Source: Spisula solida (taxonomy: Eukaryota; Mollusca; Bivalvia; Venerida; Mactridae). Taken from it: a stretch of DNA of 64,000 nucleotides. The number at the start of each line of letters is the position of its first letter. Position 1 is the stretch's first letter. The stretch lies in NCBI GenBank assembly GCA_947247005.1, contig OX365953.1:29014784-29078783 (forward strand), read 5' to 3'. The notes under the pieces are model-generated. The model had not been told where the DNA came from. It was given only the letters and a program-made list of their open reading frames with translations, and searched no databases. Shown piece after piece: positions 1-10,984 of the stretch. The translations under genes were made by a program, and so were the position numbers.

Positions 1-87
1 AGCAGTAACCAGCATTATGATGTGAACATACTAGCAGTAACCACCACAATGATCTGAACATATAGCAGTTACCGCAACAAGGATGTG
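1..87. repeat. Short tandem repeat remnant (agcagtaacc...gatgtgaacata family)
   Basis: About two and a half degenerate ~30-bp units built from 'agcagtaacc' and 'atgatctgaacata'. The same unit family recurs at 9940-10061 and, in reverse complement, at 21,735-21,899 and 23,191-23,660. The stretch ends at 'ggatgtg', where the LINE begins. Confidence 0.8.
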
Positions 88-89
88 TC

Positions 90-1397
90 CTATCTAAAAT
101 ATTGGAAAGGCATATATCTAAGAATTTAAAGCATTATCTTGAAAAATATAAACTACTACATAACCAACAATCTGGTTTCAGGCAGTACCATTCTTGTGAA
201 ACTGCTCTTACAGATGTAGTTGATGATTGGATAACAGCAATTAATGATGATGCTCTAATTGGAACAATTTTTCTTGACCTTACAAAGGCTTTTGATCTAA
301 TCAATCATAAATTACTCATTGAGAAGTTAAAATGTTACAAGTTCAATAATAATGCACTTGAGTGGTTTTATTCTTATCTGTCTAATAGATCTCAACAAGT
401 CAATGTATCTGGAAAGCTCTACGCAGCCCAAGAGATTGTAGCTGGTGTTCCCCAAGGCTCTGTCCTTGGCCCAATACTTTTTATTCTTTTTATCAATGAT
501 CTACCCTTGAATGTTAATAACTCACAACTTAAAATGTTTGCAGATGATACAACTTTATCAGCTTCTGGTGCAACCATTGATAATATTAAGCACAACTTAC
601 AAAATGACCTTGATTGTATTGAAAACTGGTGTAATAATAATGCTATGGTTCCAAATGCAAATAAAACAAAAGCTATGGTTATTTCTGCATCAACAAAACT
701 TTCTAAAGAAATTGAAAACGATGATAACATGGAACTAAAGATGTGTAATCAACCTCTTGATATTGTAAAAAATGATAAACTCCTTGGAGTACAAGTCGAT
801 CAAAACTTAACCTGGAAAAATCAAGTTGAAAAAAAAACACTAAAAATGTGCAACTCCCTACTTTATCTTCTAGAAAGAATAAAATGCTATCTTGACTTGC
901 ATGCTCGCAAACTATTTTATAATGCTTATATTTTACCTCACTTGGATTATTGTAACACAATATGGGGGAACTGCTGCACAAAATTACTAGATGATTTGAT
1001 AAAATTTCAAAAGAGAGCCGTCAGAATAATTTTAGATAAACCATATGATGCACCATCCGATGATCTTTTTAAGCAACTTAAATGGATGACATTTCCACAA
1101 CGTGTCGAGTTCAAAAAAGCCATGACAATTTACAAATCTCTAGATATTAAAAACCCAAAATGTCCTGAATATATCTCAAATAAATTTGAATATGTTAAAG
1201 AATCAGGCCTTAGGTCTTCAAGTAAAAAATTACTTCATAAACCAAAACCAAAAAAGGAATTCTTTCGAAAGTCATTAAGCTACACTGGACCAATACTTTG
1301 GGAAAAGATACCTTTTTATATAAGAACTGCTAGCTCTCTCGAACGATTCAAAAGAATGTATTTAAAATGGAAGTTTCCCGACTGGGACTACCAATAA
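90..1397 (+). CDS. Reverse transcriptase domain, LINE ORF2 C-terminal part
   Basis: This is the C-terminal part of a non-LTR retrotransposon polyprotein, which copies its own RNA at a nicked target. The frame is open from the insertion border, reading 'LSKILERHI', a motif at the start of the RT domain; the first Met-like codon is TTG at 102. Counting from 102, the palm motifs are LDLTKAFD (58-65, motif A), GVPQGSVLGP (115-124, motif B) and FADD (146-149, motif C). A thumb/C-terminal region follows to residue 431. The catalytic aspartates and the frame are intact, so the insertion looks young, but without the N-terminal endonuclease it cannot be autonomous. Motif style places it in the CR1/jockey-like group; the exact clade is not resolvable by eye. 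Confidence 0.93.
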   Translation, partial: LSKILERHISKNLKHYLEKYKLLHNQQSGFRQYHSCETALTDVVDDWITAINDDALIGTIFLDLTKAFDLINHKLLIEKLKCYKFNNNALEWFYSYLSNRSQQVNVSGKLYAAQEIVAGVPQGSVLGPILFILFINDLPLNVNNSQLKMFADDTTLSASGATIDNIKHNLQNDLDCIENWCNNNAMVPNANKTKAMVISASTKLSKEIENDDNMELKMCNQPLDIVKNDKLLGVQVDQNLTWKNQVEKKTLKMCNSLLYLLERIKCYLDLHARKLFYNAYILPHLDYCNTIWGNCCTKLLDDLIKFQKRAVRIILDKPYDAPSDDLFKQLKWMTFPQRVEFKKAMTIYKSLDIKNPKCPEYISNKFEYVKESGLRSSSKKLLHKPKPKKEFFRKSLSYTGPILWEKIPFYIRTASSLERFKRMYLKWKFPDWDYQ

Positions 1398-1695
1398 AAT
1401 AAGTATGTTCTATAATCATTGTAAATATTATGTTATTGTCTCTTAACTTGTTTATATTATGTCATTGTATCATAGTGAGTATGTGAATAGCAAAGTCATG
1501 TTTATACGAACTTCATTATTCATCTTAGTTAATATGTTTTATCTACTTTCATTCAATTGTTACGTTTGCTTACTTTCATTTCATTTGTTAAATTTACTCT
1601 GTTTGCAACTATCATGTTAAATGTATGTATTATATGTTGAGGTCCGCATGGAAGATTGTGTTTATATGCAAATGTGTTAACCTCGTAAAATAAAG

Positions 1696-1697
<2 letters not shown>

Positions 1698-1741
<44 letters not shown>
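1698..1741. repeat. (ATT)n microsatellite, LINE 3' tail
   Basis: About 14 pure ATT repeats end the LINE. Simple-repeat tails of this kind are normal for several non-LTR clades. Confidence 0.95.
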
Positions 1742-1742
<1 letters not shown>

Positions 1743-2311
1743 ACATAATAGCTGTAACGAGACGGTCTAATTACCGCTAAACACCGCAAAATACCACAGA
1801 CTACCGCAAACTACCACTGAATACCACAAAACACTTTAAAATGAGTATAAAACTCCCTAAAATACATTACAATCAGATGAAATAACATAAATAAACCTTA
1901 TAACGAACATTTGATTATATAATTATGGTTAAAAAAGCCGTTAAGTACAAATTCTACATATCAATCAAGGGGAAGCAACTCTGAATTACCGCAAAACACT
2001 TCCAAATGGAATAGAATTACCGCAAAACACATATAAATCACGCAAATATTACATATAAATGAATAAATTGATATTTATATAAGTGTATAATTATAAGATA
2101 TTCTAACACGATCTGCGGATTAATCCATATACGCATAGAGCAAACCAGGGCATGTATTATTACCGCAATAAAACATACCTGTGAAATTGGCTGTTACTAT
2201 TTACACCCCGTATCACGTGACATATTTATGATGAATGAACGTAAACTTTATAGTAAAACTTCAACGAGTCGCTTACAAGGCAAGTTGCACGAGTATCCAG
2301 TGTTACAGCTA
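1742..2311. repeat. 570-bp dispersed segment, copy 1
   Basis: Nearly identical to 10,985-11,555, with a handful of substitutions. It is rich in 'taccgcaaa' words. No ORF. In this copy the left side is interrupted by the LINE and the right side by the 5-kb TA-flanked element at 2312. Confidence 0.93.
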
Positions 2312-3239
2312 ATTACTGTAAAAATAACCAAAATAATGTGTATCGATTGGTGATTAAGCAATAAACAGGAAGTAGGTGGCATAAATTTTACAACCTCTCA
2401 TTGTTCCCTAAGTTAATTTGATTCAGATTCGATGTACTCGGTCTTGTTCACTTGAACGCTTTCATTTTCCAAGTAATAAGTGTGTTTATATAAAACGTCT
2501 TTTAGACACAAGTTATTTTAAAATCGGAGATCTAATCAAATGACACAAGTTTTTCTTCATTTATATCATTAATTTGATTTTTTATGTTTCATTGTAGTAT
2601 TTAAAGGAGCTTATTATAGAAAAATTTTGAAATACTTTTCGATATTTGTTCAACATGATTAAAGTTGAGGAAATTGTATTATTTTTGCCTACACCAGGCT
2701 GCTAACGTTCAACGTTCAAGCTATATTTTATTGTAGATCTCTTTAGCATTGTTTTATTCAGGGAAGCTATCTGAATATAGTTTTAGTCTAATACATTTTT
2801 ATTCATTCTATCACTACACTTTGAAACAACGTTAACATGTATTATTATGAAACACCTTTGTTTTAATGTAAATACTACATACATGTAAAAGTAAACATAG
2901 CTTAAATGATAAAAAGTAATCTATAAAAAAGTAATTTATAATTATTATAGTGAAATCATATTATGGTACAAATTATTTTTATGATATTTAAGTTTTATCT
3001 TTTTTATTTTTCAAACATTACCATTTAAAAAATAACTTCTCTCGGCAAATACAATTCTCCGTATACATGTACAAAAATGTATATTTTCATGACTCCCTAT
3101 ATACATGTACATCTATATAAAATCATATCGATCTTTATTGTACATAGCTTGTGGTTATCTTATCACAAAATCAGCGCCCTGCTGTGATCGCTGCCATATA
3201 TAGCAATAAAAAATACATATAGTAATTGTATAAACCGCC

Positions 3240-3720
3240 TATCTATGGAATGCGGAATGCACAATAATTCCTTTATCTATGGGTTTAACAGTTAACTACG
3301 TAGTTAAGAGACTTTAAACCGCGGTTGCAAGTGCCAAATGCACATTAATTCTTTAAACCGCGGATAAAGACTTAGAACTGCAGTTACAAGTATCGATGAT
3401 GTTTACTTAACCCCATAGTTAAGCGACAACCAATCAGCGCGTATGAAATTACTAATACGGCGCTCTCATTGGTTATCTCTTAACTATGTAGTTAACAGAC
3501 TTGTAACCGCGGTTACAAGTCTTAAACGGGGGTTTAACACGCGCGAAGTGCACACTTAATATACATCTCTTAATTATATAGTTAAGCGACTTTAAACCCG
3601 GGTTCAAAGCGCCGTTTGCACAATTATGCTTAAACCCATAGTTTAAGACATGTAACTGCAGTTTAAACTCTCAATTAAAGCGTGGATTCAAGTATATGTA
3701 TGTATAAACAATTCCTCATA
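3240..3720. repeat. Serial-palindrome arm, left
   Basis: A run of short perfect or near-perfect palindromes of the form AAC-N4/6-GTT with changing centres, for example ttaactacgtagttaa, aaaccgcggtt, gaactgcagtta and taaacccgggttca. The block, including its 'ctatggaatgcgg' end and 'ccaatcag...cattgg' pair, recurs in inverted orientation at 7740-8118. Confidence 0.88.
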
Positions 3721-3791
3721 ATTTCTTTCAAATTCATATGATCGTAGGCATATGTCATTGTATTGGAATTCATTTAGAAGATCTAACACTA

Positions 3792-6569
3792 GTTTAAAAT
3801 GAAAATTTAACGTGTAACTCGGAATTTCCGATTTTAAACCGGGATAGTAGATGGAACCCCAGTTTAAAATAACAATTCAAAGTCTAACTCAGAAATTCCG
3901 ACTTTAAACGGGGGTTAGTAGATCGAACCCCAGTTTAAAATAACAATTTAACGTCTAACTCAGAAATTCCGACTTTAAACTGGGGTTAGTAGATGAAACC
4001 CCAGTTTAAAATAAAAATTTGACGTGTAACTCGGAAATTCCGACTTTAAACGGGGGTTAGTAGATCGAACCCCAATTTAAAACAAAAAATTAAAGTCAAA
4101 CTCAGAAAGTCTGACTTTAAACGGGGGTTAGTAGATCGAACCCCAGTTTAAAATATGAATTTTATAGAAAAGACAGAAATTACGACTTTAAACGGGGGTA
4201 AGTAGATCGAACCCCAGTTTAAAATAAAAATTTAACGTGTATCTAAGAAATTCCGACTTTAAACGGGGGTTAGTAGATCGAACCCCAGTTTAAAATATGA
4301 ATTTTATAGATAACACAGAAATTCCGACTTTAAACGGGGGTTAGTAGATCGAACCCCAGTTTAAAATATGAATTTTATAGAAAACACAGAAATTCCTACT
4401 TTAAACGGGGGTTAGTAGATCGAACCCCAGTTTAAAACAAAACTTTAAGGTCTAACTCAGCAATTCTGACTTTAAACGGGGGTTAGTAAATGGAACCCCA
4501 GTTTAAAACAAGAAATTAAAGTATAACTCAGAAATTCCGACTTTAAACGGGGGTTAGTAGATCGAACCCCAGTTTAAAACAACAAATTAAAGTCTAACTC
4601 AGGAATTCTGACTTTAAACGGGGGTTAGTAGATCGAACCCCAGTTTAAAACAAAAATTTAAGGTCTAACTCAGAAATTCTGACTTTAAACGGGGGTTAGT
4701 AGATCGAAACCCAGTTTAAAACAACAAATTTAAGTCTAACTCAGAAATTCCGACTTTAAACGGGGGTTAGTAGATCGAACCCAAGTTAAAAACAAAAATT
4801 TAAGGTCTAACTCAGAAATTCTGACTTTAAACGGGGGTTAGTAGATGGAACCCCAGTTTAAAACAACAAATTAAAGTCTAACTCAGGAATTCTGACTTTA
4901 AACGGGGGTTAGTAGATCGAACCCCAGTTTAAAACAACAAATTAAAGTCTAACTCAGACATTCTGACTTTAAACGGGGGTTAGTAAATGGAACCCCAGTT
5001 TAAAACAACAAATTAAAGTCTAACTCAGGAATTCTGACTTTAAACGGGGGTTAGTAGATCGAACCCCAGTTTAAAACAAAAATTTAAGGTCTAACTCAGA
5101 AATTCTGACTATAAACGGGGGTTAGTAGATCGAACCCCAGTTTAAAACAAAAATTTAAGGTCTAACTCAGAAATTCTGACTTTAAACGGGGGTTAGTAGA
5201 TGGAACCCCAGTTTAAAACAACAAATTAAAGTCTAACTCAGAAATTCCGACTTTCAACGGGGGTTAGTAGATTGAACCCCAGTTTAAAATAAAAATTTGA
5301 CGTGTAACTCGGAAAATCCGACTTTAAATGGGGGTTAGTAGATCGAACCTCAGTTTAAAATAAAAATTTGACGTGTAACTCGGAAATTCCGACTTTAAAC
5401 GGGGGTTAGTAGATCGAACCCCTGTTTAAAATATGAATTTTATAGAAAACACAGAAATTCCGAGTTTAAACGGGGGTTAGTAGATCGAACCACAGTTTCA
5501 AATAAAAATTTAACGTGTATCTAAGAAATTCCGACTTTAAACGGGGGTTAGTAGATAGTACCCCAGTTTAAAACAAACAATTAAAGTCTAACTCAGAAAT
5601 TCCGACTTTAAACGGGGGTTAGTAGATCGAACCCCAGTTTAAAACAAACATTTAAGGTCTAACTCAGAAATTCCGACTTTAAACGGGGGTTAGTAAATGG
5701 AACCCCAGTTTAAAACAAAAATTCAAAGTCTAACTCAGAAATTCTGACTTTAAACGGGGGTTAGTAGATCGAACCCCAGTTTAAAACAAAAGTTTAAAGT
5801 CTAACTCAGAAATTCTGACTTTAAACGGGGGTTAGTAGATCGAACCCCAGTTTAAATTAAAAATGTGACGTGTAACTCGGAAATTCCGACTTTAAAAGGG
5901 GGTTAGTAGATCGAACCCCAGTTTAAAATATGAATTATATAGAAAACACAGAAATTCCGACTTTAAACGGGGGTTAGTAGATGGAACCCCAGTTTAAAAT
6001 AAAAATTTGACGTGTAACTCGGAAATTCCGACTTTAAACGGGGGTTAGTAGATCGAACCTCAGTTTAAAATATGAATGTTATAGAAAACACAGAAATTCC
6101 GAATTTAAACGGGGGTTAGTAGATGAAACCCCAGTTAAAAATAAAAATTTGACGTGTAACTCGGATATTCCGACTTTAAACGTGGGTTAGTAGATCGAAC
6201 CCCTGTTTAAAATATGAATTTTATAGAAAACACAGAAATTCCGACTTTAAACGGGGGTTAGTAGATCGAACCCCTGTTTTAAATAAAATTTTAACGTGTA
6301 TCTAAGAAATTCCGACTTTAAACGGGGGTTAGTAGATAGAACCCCAGTTTTAAATAAAAATTTAACGTGTATCTAATAAATTCCGACTTTAAACGGGGGT
6401 TAGTAGATGGAACCCCAGTTTAAAATAAAAATTTGACGTGTAACTCGGAAATTCCGACTTTAAACGGGGGTTAGTAGATGAAACCCCTGTTTAAAATAAT
6501 AATTTGACGTGTAACTCGGAAATTCCGACTTTAAACGGGGGTTAGTAGATCGAACCCCAGTTTAAAACA
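3792..6569. repeat. 71-bp satellite array (~39 copies)
   Basis: The tandem unit is 71 bp (for example 'gggttagta' at 4551 and 4622). Every unit carries two dyads. One is tttaaacgggggtt / aaccccagtttaaa around a 9-nt loop (agtagatcg). The other is ttaaagtc / gactttaa around the near-palindrome cagaaattctg. Unit subtypes are interspersed: 'caaaatttaaggtctaactcag', 'atgaattttatagaaaacacag' and 'aaaaatttgacgtgtaactcgg' type spacers. No coding potential. Confidence 0.97.
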
Positions 6570-6850
6570 TTCGCAACAATTATGATGTTCCATGATTGAC
6601 AGGAAGTGATGTGTAGAAAAAATACAATACGTCAATCTCACTAATCCGTTTCATATACCAGGCCTGCCGTAATAAAATCACGCAATTGCCTGAGATTCTA
6701 GCGAACATTGAATCACAGCGCGATGTTGGCAATATTATTAGTTTGCGCTTGGCGCACAAACCGCCTAATTCAACACCGTCAAGCACGCGAACCGCCTAAA
6801 CCAAAATTACTTTATTTAATAATATAAAGCCATGAACTTGATTGTGAAAT
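6570..6850. other. Unassigned stretch inside the 5-kb element
   Basis: The short open frame at 6580-6786 (-) has no recognisable domain. I see no other feature. Confidence 0.5.
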
Positions 6851-7411
6851 ATTTAGGTATTAGAATAAAATCAATGTAGAAGAGCTCTACATTAACAAAA
6901 AGTATATTGAACGTTTGTAGCCTAGTCTAGGCAAATTTTAAACAAAATTTGCCATTGTCTCAACTTTAATCAATTAATTAGTAGAAATATTTCACTCGTA
7001 TTGAACATATATTATCAACAAATATTTCCATAAGTTTCGATAGTATACACCTTTAATCAAGAGTACCATATTTATGATATTTGAATTAAGCATAAAATAT
7101 CAAATTCATATTTTAAATGCGGAAAAATATATATCAATAGAAGACCGACTTTTAAATCATCTGTGTCTAAGGGCGCTTTATATAAACACACGTAATACAT
7201 TTAAAATGAAGCGTCCAAGGGAGCCAGATCAAGTAACTAAAATCTGAATGCCTAGGCAATACAGGGGAATAATGAGAGATAGTACATTTTATGACACCTG
7301 CTTCCTGTTAATTGCTTTATTACCCATCGATACAAAAGAAATTGGTTAACAGTAATAATTAATAGGAGAATTTATTATGTATACACGCACGTTAATTTGA
7401 TTAAACTTCGT

Positions 7412-7451
7412 GCAGGGACAATCTAATAAGTTATTATTAGATTGTCCCTGC
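7412..7451. repeat. Perfect 18-bp hairpin, 4-nt loop
   Basis: The arm gcagggacaatctaataa is followed by gtta and then the exact reverse complement. It lies just outside the right end of the TA-flanked element. It is not a recognisable terminator or tRNA and is probably a miniature foldback. Confidence 0.9.
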
Positions 7452-7739
7452 TTCGTGGTATACAACTGTAAAATACATAACACCTATCAGTTTTGTGAAA
7501 TTATCTGCAAATTGAACTAAATTGCCTAATAGGCAATACAATGAAATAAAATACAAAGTTTAATCGGGCATACTCGGGTTTATTCGGAAATAGCAGAGTT
7601 TCGCGGGGTCTGTGAAATTCATTGAAAACTAAATTCAAAACGATATGAATACCACCGACTGGTTATGTCTTAAAGTATCGGATGTCTGACCAAAGTTTTA
7701 ACTCTTAAACTGGAGTTATATGTTCGCGAAATGCACATT

Positions 7740-8118
7740 AATTAAACATTTCTTAACTATATAGTTAAGATACTTTAAACCCGGGTTACAAGTGCTGTTT
7801 TGCACATTAATTCTTAAACCCATAGTTCAAGACTTTGAACCGCAGTTCAAGACTTCGAACCGCAGTTACAACTTTCTTAAACTGTAGTTAGAAAATGATG
7901 TCCAATCAGCATTGAGTTTGGTATAAATGCTTGGTTTTCATTGGTTCTCTCTTAACCATATAGTTAAGAGACTTGTAACTGCAGTTCTAAGTCTTTATCC
8001 GCGGTTTAAGAATTAATGTGCAGATGGCACTTGCAACCGCGGTTTAAAGTCTCTTAACTACGTAGTTAACTGTTAAACCCATAGATAAAGGAATTATTGT
8101 GCACTCCGCATTCCATAC
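7740..8118. repeat. Serial-palindrome arm, right (inverted copy of 3240-3720)
   Basis: The reverse complement of the left palindrome block, ending 'cgcattccatacctatcgat'. It includes taaccatatagttaa, aaccgcggttt and actacgtagt palindromes. It lies outside the TA-flanked 5-kb element although its partner lies inside, so the two inverted pairs interleave. Confidence 0.88.
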
Positions 8119-9104
8119 CTATCGATAGTTGATGCAAACATACTGTAAATACATATGTAGAGTCTTATTTCACGATGGTTAAAATAGTTCGCCATGACTG
8201 GAAAATAACTTGCGCACGATATACGTAGTTTGACTGGCTATACGTACATTGGTGGCATTGTCAGTCTTATTAAGTCTAAGCATACGAAGATCGACCACTG
8301 GCTGATAGTAATTAAAACCAGTCGTTCTTCGAACAACTAAAAACATTGGGAAAATGAGTCTATTTTTGTTCATTCAAAAAAACATGTACTGGATTACTTT
8401 TTCTGACAATTAGAATAGTTTTCTTTCTCATCAACATCGATGCGGCAATATAGTTTATTGTTACGATCTGTCAGATATCGTGATAGATTTTAACGTCGAT
8501 TCAGCCTACTCATCTCCAGAAATGAATGGAGACAAATCGTGTTTTTGAAGATATTCATGTTATAATTGGAACTAGTCATGAACATTCGAACGCTACGAAG
8601 AGGTATTTAAAACTCATTATATATATCCAGCCCAGACATCGTTGTCAATCCATAGTATCAGATTTTGGAAATATTTTGCACTTCTTTTTAGTATTCACCT
8701 ATAAAAATGATTTCTGGATCAAAACTTTTTTTTTTACTACCGTTGCTATGGCAACTGAGAAAATTCAAATTTTCACTATTTTTCACTTTTTCGATGCCAT
8801 TTTTAGGCTTTTTTAAGATAAAATCGCGACAACAATTATCATGATTCACTTTATATGTCACTAATTATGTTACAGCAACTATTATAGAACTATTTCTCTA
8901 CAAAACATATGCTTCAAGTGAATTGAGATTTTCATTATACTAATTCTCTTGGGACCCCCTCTCTCAAATCCGTGGTTTTCTAGAAAAATGAAAAAGTAAG
9001 GTGTTTCAAAATTTATTTAAATGAGCTATGGAGCGGATCCAGATATCACACCCATATATTTGAAAACCGTAAGTATAGGTGTTCACTGTCTGATAGTTTT
9101 CGTC
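8119..9104. other. No gene recognised
   Basis: AT-rich sequence without repeats that I could pair. One RFX-like palindrome, gttgctatggcaac, lies at 8742-8755. The short open frames (8179-8373 -, 8526-8816 +) resemble nothing known. Confidence 0.5.
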
Positions 9105-10061
9105 TATGATGTACGATTAGGGTCATAACTATGGTGTACGGTAGGGTGTACGATTAGGGTCATGACTAATATAAACTGTCTGAGACACTTTATAAACTGT
9201 CTGAGACACTTTATAAACTGTCTGAGACAGTTTGGAACCTGTCTGAGACACTTTATAAACTATCTCAGACACTTTGTAAACTGTCTCAGACAGTTTTCAT
9301 TGTTATGACCCATTCGTGTGCATTTTTTAAACTGTCTGAGACAGTTTTCGTCCATAGGCCAATTTTGATTGGTTCTCAATAGACCAATCGGAGAGTAATT
9401 TACAAATCCCTTTACGAGGTGTGTGTTTTCCCCGGCCCTATGCTATTTTAATCAAGAAAAAAGAAGTGATTTCACGACCGATTAAAGTTGCAACCCTATA
9501 GTTTCTAAATAATAAAAAAAATATTTTATTGCAAATATGAATTATGTTGGTTCAAACACAGACTGTTTTTCGGGGGGAAAATCTACATATGTTTGTGTTG
9601 GAAAAACACAGCCGTATGGGTTTACTTTTTTGTTTATTAACATATTTTATTCAAAATAAAGATGAAGCTCTCTAGTTTTTAAATATGTAAACATATGGAC
9701 AATCCGTCCATGAATAATGAAATAACGCCTCATTGAATATTGCTCATATCAATTTTCTCGGCATGAAATTATATTTTTAATATGTTCGACTTCCACGGCC
9801 CTACCTGTTTATTTTATACTTTCCATTCAATTCTATATTTCTTTACATCATTATAAAGATAAAGCTCTCTAGTTTCTAAATATGTAAAATAACACCAGTA
9901 TTAATGAAATGAAATTTATTAGAAAATTGAAATATTTCATGGCCGACACAATTATCTGAACATAATAGCAGTAATTTTACCGCCACAATGATCTGAATAT
10001 AATAGCAGTAACCAGCATTATAGCAGTATCCACCACAATGATCTGAACATATAGCAGTTAC
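9105..10061. repeat. Left arm of a large inverted pair (partner 23,191-25,250)
   Basis: It starts with two 'tgtacgattagggtcat' words, then an array at 9160-9350 of 'aaactgtctgagacagttt' palindromes (TGTCTGAGACA core). Unique-looking sequence with 'ccccggccctatgc' and 'aaagctctctagttt' follows, ending in the ~30-bp 'agcagtaacc' minisatellite. All parts recur, inverted and in the same relative order, at 25,250 down to 23,191. No ORF. Confidence 0.9.
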
Positions 10062-10961
10062 CATAGGCAGTCAGCACGTACCCAAATACTACCCCGGCCA
10101 AATCGGATTTTACCACTGTTTACTACGTTATGACAAGGTGAATCACGAAGAATGGAGTGCCTGTCACATAACTTGTCGTATTCTTTTATTTATTCACTCA
10201 AATGCTATCTTACAGGTATCATCGTGTAGCCAAGATATTTTACTTTCCAAATATATAAACAGTTTAGTCCTTAAATACACACCCTTAACACAATATAAGT
10301 CAAATCGCGAATTTTTTTTGGTCATCAATTAAGAAGTTCAGTATATACACCGGACACAAACGGAAATGGCCGAGCTTACACGATTGAACAACTATGAATG
10401 ACGTGACACACACTCTAGCCAATTAAACGATCGCTTCGAAATCTGTTGAGGTCGAAAGGTTATCGGAATACTAAATAAAATTGGAAATTGACGGTGGCGA
10501 AGTTCGTACATTTTTTTTTAATTATCGATCTAGTGAAATATTGCGATGTTTAATTGGCATGTGAGGTAAATTATTTAGTTACACTAACTGAAAGGATGAC
10601 TAGCTAGGCCCGTTTGTGAAGCATACATTCTGTTTCAAGGCAAAATTCACGATTACAAGCGTGAAAATCTGGGTTTTGCTGAACGTCTTAGTTAGCGACC
10701 TAATTAAGGAATTGTATTCTTGATTCTGACGTTCGGTGTGTAAACGGGTGTGTATCTAAGGACTAAAGTGTTGATATATCCTGAAAGTAAAATATAGTAG
10801 CTACACGTTGATACCCGTAATATACCATTTCAATGAATAATAAACCTACACGGCTACAAATGTGACAGGCACTTTTATAATCGGAAATACTGAAAGTAAC
10901 CTTTCTTATATAGGTAAACAATGAGAAGGTTGATATGACTGGTACGTGCAGGCTGCCTATG
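10062..10961. mobile_element. Non-autonomous hAT-type DNA transposon (900 bp)
   Basis: The ends are inverted repeats, cataggcagtcagcacgtac at the left and gtacgtgcaggctgcctatg at the right (two mismatches), and start with CA as in hAT elements. An 8-bp direct repeat, gcagttac, flanks both sides (10,054-10,061 and 10,962-10,969), which is the hAT target-duplication length. Subterminal inverted words are also present (gagtgcctgtcaca at ~10,154, tgtgacaggcact at ~10,860). There is no transposase reading frame. It sits in the 'agcagttaccgcaac' minisatellite. Confidence 0.88.
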
Positions 10962-10984
10962 GCAGTTACCGCAACAATGATGTG

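Larger units (their letters stand above)
88..1741 (+). mobile_element. 5'-truncated non-LTR retrotransposon (LINE) insertion
   Basis: The insertion consists of a partial reverse-transcriptase ORF, a ~300-bp 3' untranslated part and an (ATT)n tail. Its borders are exact because the unoccupied target exists in this window: at 10,979-10,990 'gatgtg' runs straight into 'aacataatag', while here 'gatgtg' (82-87) and 'aacataatag' (1742) are separated by the element. The 5' end lies inside the RT domain, so the endonuclease is missing; such truncation is typical of target-primed LINE integration. I see no target-site duplication of useful length. Confidence 0.92.
2312..7359. mobile_element. ~5-kb element with ~500-bp terminal inverted repeats and TA flanks
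   Basis: The left arm (2312 to ~2800) is the diverged reverse complement of ~6850-7359. Matching words include 'attactg...' with 'cagtaataat', 'gtgtttatataaa' with 'tttatataaacac', and 'caggaagtaggtg' with 'cacctgcttcctg'. TA dinucleotides flank both ends (2310-2311, 7360-7361). The left border is confirmed by the uninterrupted sequence at 11,555. There is no transposase ORF, so the element is non-autonomous. TA flanks suggest Tc1/mariner-type mobilisation, but the long arms and satellite cargo are unusual. The region between the left arm and the satellite (2800-3240) shows nothing else. Confidence 0.7.

Noticed and set aside
3792..6569. CRISPR-like array
   Set aside because: The spacers are also repeated and the unit is a continuous 71-bp tandem repeat in a eukaryotic context.
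3792..6569. Telomere-like GGGTTAG words
   Set aside because: They occur once per unit in a fixed larger repeat, not as tandem TTAGGG.
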